A program made the position numbers and the translations under genes. The notes below the pieces were generated by a model. The model was given only the letters and a program-made list of their open reading frames with translations, was not told the DNA's origin and made no database searches. 64,000 nt of DNA, from NCBI GenBank assembly GCA_027625915.1, contig JANTQA010000008.1:6255501-6319500 (forward strand), in the 5' to 3' direction. Numbering within the stretch: position 1 is the stretch's first letter; every line of letters starts with the position of its first letter. This document shows positions 12,083 through 23,013 of this stretch, one piece after another. Origin of the DNA: Anaeramoeba flamelloides. Taxonomy: Eukaryota > Metamonada > Anaeramoebidae.

Positions 12083-12417
12083 CAAGGCTACAATAAAATA
12101 TTAAATAAAACACAATTGATTTTTCGATTCTTATTTTACATTTTCAAAAAAATTGGTAATAAGAGTTATTATTCCAAAAAAAAAATTCAAGATCCCAAGA
12201 ATCTTTAATAAATATTGTTCAAAAAAGCTAAATTGTTAAAGATCAGCAAATATTGATATATTTTTTTGAGCTGTTTTGGACCGATAATTATTAAAGATTC
12301 TTGGGATCTTGAATTTTTTTTTTGGAATAATAACTCTTATTACCAATTTTTTTGAAAATGTAAAATAAGAATAGAAAAAGCAATTGTGTTTTATTTAAAA
12401 TTTTTATGGTAGCCTTG
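12083..12417. mobile_element. Foldback (near-palindromic) element, 335 nt
   Basis: Two arms of about 132 nt (12083-12222 and 12283-12417) are almost perfect reverse complements, starting CAAGGCTAC and ending GTAGCCTTG, around a loop of roughly 60 nt. The other two family D copies lack it at the equivalent site (about 60050 and 62140), which defines it as an insertion. Target duplication is unclear. No coding capacity. Confidence 0.85.
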
Positions 12418-12685
12418 GAACGGATGTATTTTTAAATTCAATAAAAGAAAAAATTGATTAGAACTGTTCTTTGAATCCAAAAATTATATTATTTTCAGTG
12501 TATTATAATTATTGAAATTTTTTTGAAATTAAGTTGATGCTTTATACTGGGCTATTTTAAAACTTTGGTGTTTTATTTTAAAGTGTATTTCTGTACACTT
12601 CCTTTACAAACAATAAAGATTTCTTTCTTCTTTCACAAGGAAAATATTTTTTTTTTTTTTTTTTTTATTATTGAAGAAGTATAAA

Positions 12686-13038
12686 TTACACTCTAGTTGC
12701 TCTTATACTTAAATTTCCTTTCAGAAATTTAAGCGTAAAATCATAGATTTCACGATTATTAACCAATGAAAATAATAATAAACTGTTATAGTTTAAAATT
12801 AATTCATAGAGGTTTTTTTCATTTAATTTATTCAGAAATATTAATCTATTATTTTCATAGGAGGTACATACCCACAAAAAATGATCAATATTTTCAATAA
12901 CTTCCTTGTGTTTGTATTTTAAACATAAAGGACAAAATTTATTTGAATTTTTATTGATTACATAGTAATATCTGTTTAAGCAATTGGTAAATGTCCTAAA
13001 TTTTAGGATTGTTGAACTTGATGGATAGCTTAGATATT
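12686..13038 (-). pseudogene. LINE ORF2 C-terminal segment with Cys/His motif
   Basis: In a different frame from the RT part, this segment reads STILKFRTFTNCLNRYYYV, then FCPLCLKYK, then IDHFLWVCTSYE, and ends LKGNLSIRATRV. The CPLC...H...C pattern is the zinc-knuckle-like tail of many LINE ORF2 proteins. The equivalent of the second LINE copy is at 45040-45385. The frame change relative to the RT part indicates a pseudogene. Confidence 0.8.
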
Positions 13039-13202
13039 TTTAAGTTGTAAATAATGAATTTTGGTTTCTTAATATTGTGAAGTATTTTTGCACTTTCCAG
13101 CTCTTGGAATTAAATAATTCATTATATGTGTATTTATAGATTTCCTTTTTTAATTCAATTATATCTTTTGAATTCCAGTTAATTTTATTGTTGGTTCGTT
13201 GA

Positions 13203-14408
13203 TTAAATTTTATTAATTTTTCTAAATAAGGAAGAGATAAATTTTTTAATTTTTTTTTTAAATTTGAATTTTTTTTTATTTACTGAAATTACCATATTTT
13301 CAATTTTAAATTCTGTTTTATAAATAAGAATTGGTGTATTTCTGTTTATTTTGTATATTTCAGTAATGGCTGTATTCATCCAAGAATTTAAATAATTTAA
13401 AGTTTTTATTTCATAATTAAAAATTTCTAATCCATATGTTAATTGACTTAATATAAAAGATTTAAATAATCTGATTTTCAAATTATTATTGTGTGAATTG
13501 TTATTAAATAATTGTTTACAGTTATTAAATGTTTCTTTAGCTTTTTTTAAATTATAAACTATATGTGAAATTTTATCCAAATAGATATCTAAATATTTAA
13601 TCTTTTTTAAATCTTTTGAAATAACTGTTTTTTCTTTATTAGGTTTCAATCCAAATTGAATTATAATTTCATAAATTGAATTCAATTTTTGATTTAAATG
13701 ATTTTTATCCCCTTTTATAATAAAGATTAAATCATCTGCAAACATTTGACAATGGTCTGTTAAAGATATTATTTTTAATAAAAGAAAATGTGAAATTAGA
13801 GCAAATAAAATAGGTGATAATGGGTCTCCTTGAAATATACCTAGTCCTTCTCCTTGATAATATTGTATTAAAAAATTTTGAATAATTTTATTTAAAATAA
13901 ATTTTTTTATTGTTTTTTTAATTATTTTAAAACTGATTGAATCAAAACATTTTGCTATATCAATCATTATAATATATGTTTTATTATTTTCATTTTCATT
14001 ATTTGATTTTATATTATTATAAGTATTTAAGAAATTTAAAACTGCAATTTGAGTATCATATTGTTTTCGAAATCCAAACTGTGATTTGTGAATAAATTCC
14101 CAACAAGGTTCAATTAGTTTATATAACATTTTAAGAAATAATCTTGGTAAACTTTGATTAATTGAAATTGGTCGATAATTCAAAGCTACCCCCTCATTTC
14201 CTTTTTTATGTATAAATAAAATTGATCTTTTTTTAATATATTCAATATTATTCTTATTAGGATTAAATAGCCAATTATTAAATATATTATGAATTGCAAT
14301 TAAATATTTATCATAATTTTTATTTTCAATTTGTTCAAGATTTGAAATGATTTCATCATCACAAATATATTTTAAATTCTCAATTTTTTGAAATCCTTTA
14401 TCTGATTT
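13203..14408 (-). pseudogene. LINE reverse transcriptase fragment
   Basis: An open frame of about 400 codons without a credible initiator; it stays open upstream of the TTG at 14183 to the insertion boundary and even into the flanking repeat. It shows the non-LTR RT blocks in order: SILFIHKKGNEGVALNYRPI, FGFRKQYDTQIAVL, IMIDIAKCFDSI, FQGDPLSPILFALI and the active-site FADDLIF. The three catalytic aspartates (one in IDIAKCF, two in ADD) are present. The frame then stops at 13203 before the expected C-terminal domain, so the element is disabled by truncation and at least one frame break. Confidence 0.9.
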
Positions 14409-14652
14409 AAATATTTTTTTTTTAAATAATTCAGAAATATGTTGAATTTTGAACTTTACAAAAATGAGAAAAATGGATCAAATTTTTAAAAAACAATAAT
14501 TCACTTCAGAAAATAGCTTTGAAAGTAAGTTTGATTTTGTAGTAATAAGAATTTTATCCCATTTTTCAATTTCAAGATGCGGTAAATTTTTTTTTAAATT
14601 TGCTATTAAATTTACTTGAAGATTTTTTTTGGTTTACAAGCCCCTTAAGATC

Positions 14653-15088
14653 GGAATTTTCTTTTTATTGTTTTTCTTTTTTCTGTTTTCTTTATTTTTG
14701 TTATTTGAATTTTGTCAACCTAAAGTGGTACAATTTAAAATTTTCCTTTTTGATAGTAAGATACTCCTTGAGTATTGAGCAAATTCACGATAAATGATTA
14801 GATCCTTTAATCAAATTCCATTTCACAATAGACTTTAAATGAGCATTATTCAAGTCTACAATTTTATATTCACAAATGTAGTTTTTTACAAATGGTGTAC
14901 TTTGATTTAAAAGTATTTAACCCCAATTTAAAAATTAATTCAAAAAACATTGTTTTGGGTAAATTAGAAAGTTTTTTTTCAAAATAATTTATTTTTTCAA
15001 TACATAGCATAAGCTAGGTAATTAATTTGGGTTTAGGTGTATTTGGTAATACAAAGAAACATAATTTAAAAAAAATACAAATCTAAAA
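14653..15088. other. Intergenic, no gene seen
   Basis: 436 nt of AT-rich DNA between the end of repeat D and the phospholipase gene. It presumably contains that gene's 3' untranslated region, since the gene runs leftward. No recognisable element. Confidence 0.6.
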
Positions 15089-15961
15089 TTAAAGACAAAT
15101 TGTGTTTCCTTTTTCGTAAAAGTCAGTGTCATAAAGTTTAATCATTTCGTTATTAAGACACGCAAGATCCTGAATTTGACACAAGTTTTTTTGAATTTGG
15201 TCGATAGCCAGACCAGTCCAAGAAATACTAAACTTTCTGGCTCGTAAAAAGTCGTTTTTTGCATCAAGTTGGTTATCCCTTTGGCATGTGCCGTAGATTT
15301 GCATTGAATTGAACATGATTGGGATTTCCACGAGTAGCCCTGCGGTCTCTTTGAGGATCATGTTGAGAAATGCGTCTGCGGCGTTTTGGATTGTCTCTTG
15401 ATCATAATCAGGCACAGACCCGTCCCACCAATTCCATGAGTGATGAAAAGCATTTGTACAATCTGAAAGGAAGGTAGACAGCCCCTCGGGGTAATTTGGC
15501 ACTGAGATCGCTGAGGGCTGGAAGGTGGCATATTCAAAGGCATCTGCTGCGAGTTCCAAGTTTTGATCATTTACAGGCAAGAGAAAAGAGGAGTAGTGGT
15601 GCGCCGCGTGATCTTGGGTCAAGTGAGACAAAAAGCCCTTTGCAAAGCTGACGTGATCAACGTCAGAACTTTTGTATTTGCTTTTTCCAAATTCGATCGC
15701 TCGGTTGTACATAAATTGGCCAAATTTGAAGGAGTGAAAATACCCGTTTCCAAGCTCGTGAGTGAAAATGTCTGGGCTAAACGATCCCAGTATATACGAG
15801 AGCTTACTTTTATTATCGACACACCGGGTCCAATTCCGGTTTGATAAAGAATCGTCACTCAAGAGAACTGAGCAGCTGTGCGACATATGTGCAAATGGGC
15901 CCCAGCACAAAATACTTGATAAAAAAATTAGAAACAGAAAGAGAAACGATACCTTGTTCAT
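15089..15961 (-). CDS. Secreted zinc-dependent phospholipase C/S1-P1-fold family protein
   Basis: A 290-residue, single-exon protein. Start chosen at ATG 15961 (MNKVSFLFLFLIFLSSILCW); the frame extends upstream only via a TTG. A hydrophobic signal peptide (about residues 1-19) is followed by Trp20-Gly-Pro. In this family the mature N-terminal Trp itself ligates zinc, so cleavage after Cys19 is attractive. Further likely zinc ligands are His25, Asp64 (SPDIFTHE), His76 (YFHSF) and the HxxxDxxxH motif HLTQDHAAH (His113, Asp117, His121). The rest is helical, with six or more Cys residues suggesting disulphides. Family members hydrolyse phospholipids, bacterial secreted ones being the best known; protist members are probably digestive or lysosomal. 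GC content is clearly higher than the surroundings. The family is well supported; the substrate is unknown. Confidence 0.85.
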   Translation of the reverse strand: MNKVSFLFLFLIFLSSILCWGPFAHMSHSCSVLLSDDSLSNRNWTRCVDNKSKLSYILGSFSPDIFTHELGNGYFHSFKFGQFMYNRAIEFGKSKYKSSDVDHVSFAKGFLSHLTQDHAAHHYSSFLLPVNDQNLELAADAFEYATFQPSAISVPNYPEGLSTFLSDCTNAFHHSWNWWDGSVPDYDQETIQNAADAFLNMILKETAGLLVEIPIMFNSMQIYGTCQRDNQLDAKNDFLRARKFSISWTGLAIDQIQKNLCQIQDLACLNNEMIKLYDTDFYEKGNTICL

Positions 15962-16762
15962 CAAGAAAAAAAATGATGATTTAAACGGAAAAAGATGAAA
16001 ATTATAAAAATTGTCTTCCAAATGTATTAAGATTCTTCAAACACTCAAAAGTACAACATAAATTTCGTCAAGTTTCTTCGAATTTTCGATGTCAACAAAA
16101 ATCTGGATTTTCAATTTATTTATTTTTTATTCAATCTCTTTACCTGTAGCTTTAGTAGGAGTAGAATTGTTTCTAATTAAAAACACACTTTAACTTTGAA
16201 TATTTAGAATTACTTTATTCAAGTTTCTGATGTGAAAAGATAAAATTGTAATGGACTGTCCCTAATCAAAGCTAATTTAGTTTTTGAGTCAATTTCTCAA
16301 AAACTACAAATAAAAGTTTCAAAAAATCCCTGGTAAATAATTCGATTTCTTCTGTTTGTCTCTTCTTACAAGCTCTTGTATCGAGTTGATTCTTAAATAA
16401 CACTTTGTAAACTTTGCAAAATACTGTGATTGGAAAAATCAAGAGAATTTGGTGGATTATAATTTGAAATGAATTTTTTCGATCAGATAAGGTTATTGAA
16501 TTTTTGAATCAGTTTTTTAATTTGAATAATCTCAAACAGACTTTTTTTCAATTTTAAGTATTTTTGTTTTTTGATTTCAGGATATTATTTTCGTTTTATA
16601 CCAGATCTTGACAAAAATTTGAGGAGAAGAAAAAAGAGATTTAGAACATTGTTTTCAATTTATCTGGTTCACAAATGGTTGAGAGAATTGGACATAAAAC
16701 AGATATAACCTTTTGACTGACTTGCAAATCTAAAACCCATAACATTTCAAAAACCCAGACGA

Positions 16763-16951
16763 AGTCAGTTCTACTTTTAAGACACAAATTTTCAACTCTA
16801 TTTAAGTCAAAAAAAAGTCAAATTAAACCTTGTTTTTTGGATTTTTTTATTAAATTATTTTACTTTGAATTCTAATTTTGTGTTTTAATTTTTGATTTTT
16901 TTTGTGACTTAAAATTCGCTCAAGTTGATATTTTAAAAGTGGAACTGGTTA
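16763..16951. mobile_element. Family B MITE, copy 2
   Basis: 189 nt. The left end AGTCAGTTCTACTTTTAAGA is mirrored at the right end (reverse complement reads CCAGTTCCACTTTTAAAATA). The interior (TTTTACTTTGAATTCTAATT) matches the equivalent part of the 3630 and 20240 copies and serves as the empty-site reference for the insertion at 20349. Confidence 0.75.
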
Positions 16952-17439
16952 TTTAAATTACCAAATAATTACTAATTGTTCTATTGGAGATATAGTTTAC
17001 AAATTCGATAATTATCAATTTGAGCCACTTGGTAAATGTTGGCAATGAAAAAATCACAAATATTTATTTATGTATTTAGAGAAAGATGTAATTAAAGAAA
17101 AAAATAACAAATAAAAAAAAAAGAGAGAAGAAGAACAATTGGAAATATCAATAAATAATAAATAGCATCATATGCATGATCAAATTAAAAAAAACCTAAG
17201 CATTTGACGACACATACCCACATTTCCCTGAATTAACAGAAGAGGCAACAACCCAATAGAAAGATTATCAATTACATATAATAATTCCACAATATGTGAT
17301 TAATAATTAGTATTTTTTTTTTTTTTTTAATTTAAATGAAAAGATTAAATATAAAAGATTTTACTCAATTGATTGAATTTTTTTTAAAAAAAAAACCAGA
17401 CCCGTAAGGTGGGATTGAGGCGGAAGGCACTTGAATATT

Positions 17440-17443
<4 letters not shown>

Positions 17444-17475
<32 letters not shown>
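17444..17475. repeat. (AT)n microsatellite
   Basis: About 16 perfect TA units, directly after a short GC-rich stretch. Confidence 0.95.
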
Positions 17476-17476
<1 letters not shown>

Positions 17477-20239
17477 CTATTTTCAGTATTTTTTGTTTTC
17501 AATTTTTTATAATTATTTTTGTTTAATCACCATAAGTTTTCTAATTGTAAGAGTTTTGATTAATAATTCCCGACAAGAACAATAAATTTCATAATTTTGA
17601 TTGGTTAAATTAAAGAGTTCCTATGTATTTTTTCTCAGGGTAAATTGTTCATATACTTTCTTATCTAGATTTTTCAACAATTTTGTTTTCTATTTGATTC
17701 TGATAAATTTTATCTCTTTCACACTATCAAATAAAATAATTTATGTTTTCGTAAAATAATCATTAATATCCGCAATTAATAGAGAAAATAACAAAAAAGA
17801 ATTTTGATAATAAAAGTTTGTAATCATAATCATTTAAATCTATTTTAAATATATTTTGAATATATTTCAATTTGAGAAGGGTATTGAATTGTTTTGAATT
17901 TACATTATATGTCCCTACAACCCAAAAAATACTAAAAATGGAAAACTGATCAAATACTTACCATTAATATAATTAAAAAAACTAAATGAAAAAATAAAAA
18001 TAAATAAAGTTTCAATTTAACTTTTTCTTGAAAACATTTTTTGCCAAAATCATTGATTTCAAACTTGAAATTATGAATATTTTCAAATATACTATCTTGT
18101 TTTAACTCATTAACTTAAAAAAATTCTAAATTATGGGAATTTTCTTTTCACGAAAGGGATTAATTTGGTCTTACAATGTTTTTTTTTAGTTTTAAATGAT
18201 AAAATTAAAAAAAAGTTAAAAATAAAAAGATAAACTCTCTGGAAAACCATTCTAAAGTAATATATTAACTTATTCTTTGATTTCAAGCTTTTCTCAACCC
18301 CAATTTAAAAAAAAAAAAAAATAAAAAAGTGCATAATATTTCAAAAAAATATTTTTGATATTCAAAAGTTGAGAGTGTTTTTATTCTAAAAAAAGTTATA
18401 TCAGTGGTTAATTGAATTAATTTATAACCTTAATTTTGAAAAATATTAATCAGAAAAAAATAGTGCTTAATTTTGTTAAGGATATTTAAAGAAAATGATT
18501 TAGAAAAAAATAATCCCACCAAGTTTAGTTTCAAATGAAAAAAACCTAACATTTATAAACCCCAAAAAGAACAATTAAATCTTTAACTACAGTCAAAATA
18601 ATTTCTATTTCAAAATCATTGTCCCATTAAAAATCAAATTTTAAAGAAAAATATTTTTAATAATTGAATTTATCTATTATAATATAAAAATTTTCTATTT
18701 TAATATTCAGTTCTATAACTCAAAAGAGATTTATTTTTCGCAAAAAAATAAAAATAAAAAAAAGTAAAAAAAAAATTTTTAAAAAATATTGGGAAATTTA
18801 TTTTGAAATAAGCATTACATAAAAATAGACAATTTAAAAAATTAAAAAAACCCATTTATCGATTCTCCTTCCATTTGAATAATTAAATCAAATCTCTTTT
18901 TCATATTTGAAACGAATTTTTTCATTAATATATCTGTTACTTCTTTCCAAATTTTCATTTTCCGTTTTCCATTTTAACAAAATACTGTGGAAAAAATAAA
19001 TAAGAGAAAAAATGATTTATTTTCAAAATTTTTATTGTGAGAGGAAAAACTTCAAAACAGTACAAATATAATTCAAAATTCAAATGTAACATGGGCCATT
19101 TATTAGAAATTTAGTTTATTTGTATATATTCGACCACCTTTTACTCAGAATATTGTCTAATATATAAATGATCAAGTAACCATTAACATATCAAACCAGT
19201 ATTAAGAATCTAGAATTACGAAATAAAATAGAAAAAAAAATCATTTTTTCTTTAGTCATAGTAAAATATTATAGTTATTAATTAAACACTTTATAATAAA
19301 TAAACTTAATTTATGTTTTTATTAGGTATAATTTTCTTTTTGTATATCATGTAATTAATTGAGATGGTTTCATGCAGATTACAAAAATTATGTATTGGTT
19401 TGTGTTTTGGGAAGTTAATATTACCGGTTATTGATAATTAGAAGAAAAAAAAAATTTTTTTTAATTCATCAATTTTGAATAAATAGACTTTTATAATCTA
19501 TAATATCATTAAATTTGGACAACTAAACAAAACCATAATCATTAAAATACCATTATGAATTGAAATTTTTGGAAAATACACCTATACCTATCAAAAATGT
19601 TTTTTGTTTTATTTTTTTTTTTAATATAATATATTTTCTTTTGAACAACAAAATTTTATAATATTTGATTTTATTAAGATTTTTTTGAATATTTTTTCTT
19701 CTTCTTTTTATTAGTGTTCCTTCCAAATGATTTAATTCTTTTATATAGTACAATAAATATGAATTTTTATTAAATTAATTCATCCTTTCATATATAATAA
19801 AAATATTTTCTATAAATATTTTTGTATATTGGCTTAAAAACACAATTGTTTCAAAAATTAAGTTAGATTAGAAATACAATGTATTCAAATGTTTTTAATT
19901 GAAGTAAATACTTATTTTTTTTTGATTGATAAGATTGTTATTTTTTTTTTTTGATTTACTAAATCATGCTCTTTTTTTGATTCATTTGATATCCTTTTTT
20001 TTATTGAAATTTTAAACTTATATAACAAACTCTTATCTTAATAATTTTTTAATTTTTTTATTTTTTATTTTATTCAAACAAAGGTGGAAATAGAATTTAT
20101 GATTTGAAGAATTTTTTCAATAATATTTTTTTTTCTAAATTTATTTTTTTTCTGAAAAATCCAAAATTTCAAGAATAATTTTCCTTTTCTTTACACTCTA
20201 ATGTGTTTTGGGCTATTTAAATAAGGACTTGTAATATCC

Positions 20240-20812
20240 CAGTCATTTTCAAATTTAAGGAAAAAACTTTCAAGGGAATTTAAGGTTCAAAAAAATCTCA
20301 AATCAAGACACAAAATTTGCAATTTTTTATTAACCAAATTATTTTACTACACAAGAGTAAATATAAATGTTGCAAAAAATAGAGTTTTTTCAATTTTAGA
20401 GATAAATATAGATTTCTATGTATTTATCTAAATTTTGGTAATAGTAAACAAAATACCCATTTTGATTTTTTATCTTAAAGGTGTTTTCAATATAAAATCG
20501 TTTGGTAAATACCAATACTTTGTTTGAAAAATGAATTTTTTTTTTAAAATTGAAAGATTGTTGTTTGCCAAACGATTTTTTGATTAAAATTGTTCTGAGT
20601 CTATTAAAATGATCAGATATTATATTTACTATTACCAAAATTTGGATAAATGAATGGAACTCTATATTTATCTCTAAAATTGAAAAAACTCTATTTTTTG
20701 CAACATTCATATTTACTCTTGTGTTCAATCTGAATTTTGTGCTTTAATTTCGATTTTTTATTATACCTTAATTTTTTTTGAAGTTTGTGCCTTAAAAGTG
20801 GAACTGACTATA
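20240..20812. mobile_element. Family B MITE, copy 3, interrupted by a hairpin element
   Basis: The left end is CAGTCATTTTCAAATTTAAG; the reverse complement of the right end is TAGTCAGTTCCACTTTTAAG. Subtracting the inserted 376-nt hairpin (20349-20724) leaves 197 nt, the size of the other two family B copies. The interrupted interior resumes with CAATCTGAATTTTGTGC, matching 3750-3770. Confidence 0.75.
20349..20724. mobile_element. Hairpin element with about 100-nt inverted arms
   Basis: It starts ACACAAGAGTAAATAT and ends ATATTTACTCTTGTGT. The two arms (about 20349-20450 and 20623-20724) are nearly identical reverse complements, so the insertion is recent or conserved. A 110-codon frame across it is a by-product of the repeat and shows no protein-family similarity. 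It sits inside a family B MITE. Confidence 0.85.
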
Positions 20813-23013
20813 ATAAAAATAGAATGATAATAATAAACTCCACCTCGCTCAAAGTTACAAGCAAAAAATGATAAATTCACTTTTTTATATGAGTCAACTA
20901 ACAAAAGATAGTTTTGAAACAGGATAAATAATAAAATTTAAATAAAAATTGATATTCATCAGAGAAAACCTAAACAAACTATAACTTTTTTTAAAAATAA
21001 AATGTTAAAAAACATTTTTGGTTAAAGTTCATTTGAACATTGACACTAAATCCCCCAATTACTTTGAATAATTAAAATCGTATACAAAAATATTTTTTAA
21101 ACGTAAATGTATGATTTTTTCATAGAAAATTTAAAGTCTCAATTTTACTAAAGTTAATTTGAAGTTTCAAACATTTGTTTTTTCAAATTAACTTTTAAAA
21201 AAAAAAATAATAATAAAAATTATCACAAAATAACAAAAAAGAAAATAAAAAATGATTTTGATCTAAGAATTGAAAAATTATTTTGAGAAGAATATTGGAT
21301 TAAAATGTTCAAATATCTTTTATTCCTTAAATAAAAGATGAACTCCTTTGACTTCAAAGGAGTTTAGAATAGAAAAGAACAAGAAAAATTTTATGAAAAA
21401 TTAATTTTTTAAATTTTTTTTATTTTATTTATTTTGAGTTTTTTCCAAGTAAATTTAATGATTTAAAGGTGATAAGTTAGAATAGAATTTTTTTTACTGT
21501 TTTTGAAATAGTAATTCAATAATATCTAAAATTCTATGAAGTTGGGTAAATATTTTGTTTCTTTCAATTGTACTCTATAAATATTAAGAATAATTAAAAG
21601 CGCTTTTGAGTCGTCATTTTCAAGAAATAAATTAAATTGAAAAAAGTTGAACGGGGTTTAAACAGTTGAAAGAATAACAATAAGACACTTTAAATTCAAT
21701 TTGGAAATAATTTTGATTTTACAAACTATTTCATTTTTTATCTTTTTTATTTTGTTTTCATTTCCCTTTTTTCAATTCAGTAATCTGTTTTGTTAGATCT
21801 GGAATTTTTTTCCAAGGTTGATAGAGGGTTAATATTGAGTTTTTTAATATGAAAAATCATATACAATTGGTGGGATGGTATCTTTTCGTTTGGACGATCA
21901 ATAATTGTTAGTGAAATTTCAACAAATTTTCCAATAATTTTTTCTTTAGCATTATTCATTATTTTGTACATATCGATTTTTTTTTTTTTTGGTTTTATAT
22001 TTTTTTTTTATTTGGGTGGAAATGATTACTATAAAAACCATTAATATTATATATCTAAAATGTGGTTTTATATTAAGTTTGAAAAAATAGAGCAAATTGA
22101 TTTTTTTTTTTTTGGAATATTTTTGGTTTTATGCATGTCCAAGTTTTCGGAAGGGGTTTTGTTTTAAAAGGTTAACTTTCCTATTGATAATTTCATTTAT
22201 AACAATGAGAAAAACTACAACATTCTGAAAAGGGAATTTCTTAATTAATTGATTGGATTGTTATTAAAAAACCCCATCGAAAAATATCTATATAAAATTT
22301 TTCAAAATAAAAAAATCTTTCTTCTATTCGTTATGGGGGTTTTCACTTAAAATTATTAAAATTGATATTTCCAATACATTTTTTAGATTATAATGCATTT
22401 GTAATTTTTTGTAAATAATTCAAGAGTAAGTTTCTAAGCCCAATAAACTTGACTCGTTTTTTCAAATAATTTTTTTTTATCTGAAAGATATGTCAACTAG
22501 TCATTTTTATTTCCTTATCTTTGTAAAGAAAAGAGGATCATATAATTTGTTTTTGTTCTAATTTTAGTAATATTTTTATCAATTAAAATCATTTTCAAAT
22601 CAATTGGTGTCTGAATTATTCACATTTTTATAGAAATTTATTGATTTCTCTTTCTATTGGGAATTTTAATATTTTTTTCAATAATTGTTTTTTATCTCTT
22701 ATGTAATAAATCTTTTTTCTGAAGAACAAGTTTTACAAAAAAAATCTTTGATAGCAAGCTGATTACTAAATTTGGTATTATCTAATGAATAACAAATGTT
22801 GTATGCATTTAATCATATATATTTTTTTGTAATATTAAGACTATTTTTTAATTAAAATTTTAAAATAATTTTGTAAAATTAGAAAAAAAAAAAATTCCTA
22901 TTGATAATTATTCATTAATCTTTTAATTTATATCTAATTAAAATATAAAATAATAAAAAATGTGTTGTTAAAGAATCAAAATAATTATATATATATATAT
23001 CTAATTTCTTTAT
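20813..23013. other. Intergenic, no gene seen
   Basis: 2.2 kb of AT-rich DNA. A short inverted repeat around 21335-21365 (ATGAACTCCTTTGACTTCAA and its mirror) is the only structure noticed. The 3' untranslated region of the SH3 gene probably lies at the right edge. Confidence 0.6.

Larger units (their letters stand above)
12657..14408 (-). mobile_element. 5'-truncated LINE (non-LTR retrotransposon) with target-site duplication
   Basis: The element lies on the minus strand. Its 3' end has a poly-A tail (T run at about 12650-12666 on the plus strand) after a terminus shared with a second LINE at 45370-45415. It is flanked by AAATATTTTTTTTTT at 12642-12656 and 14409-14423. The other family D copies show one AAATAATTTTTTTTT-like site and no insertion. 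Only the reverse transcriptase and C-terminal region remain; the 5' half with ORF1 and endonuclease is missing, as expected of incomplete target-primed reverse transcription. Confidence 0.9.
11350..14652 (+). repeat. Dispersed repeat family D, copy 1 (interrupted by a hairpin element and a LINE)
   Basis: Matches 59310-60505 and 61375-63868 along its whole length. Landmarks are AATTAAACCCATTATGTAAA near the start, the AAGTGTATTTCTGTACACTT palindrome (about 12580-12600) and the TTTACTTGAAGATTTTTTTT block near the end (14610-14630). Removing the hairpin element (12083-12417), the LINE (12657-14408) and its duplicated target leaves about 1.2 kb, the size of the uninterrupted copy. No ORF of its own; class unknown. 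Confidence 0.85.
15962..20239. other. Intergenic with one family B element
   Basis: About 4.3 kb with no recognisable gene. It holds a family B MITE (16763-16951), an unusual GC-rich patch (about 17398-17431), an AT microsatellite (17444-17475) and many homopolymer runs. The region just before 15962 should contain the phospholipase promoter, but no motif stands out. Confidence 0.65.

Noticed and set aside
20396-20728. 110-codon minus-strand frame
   Set aside because: Lies wholly inside the hairpin element and reflects its inverted arms; no protein family features.
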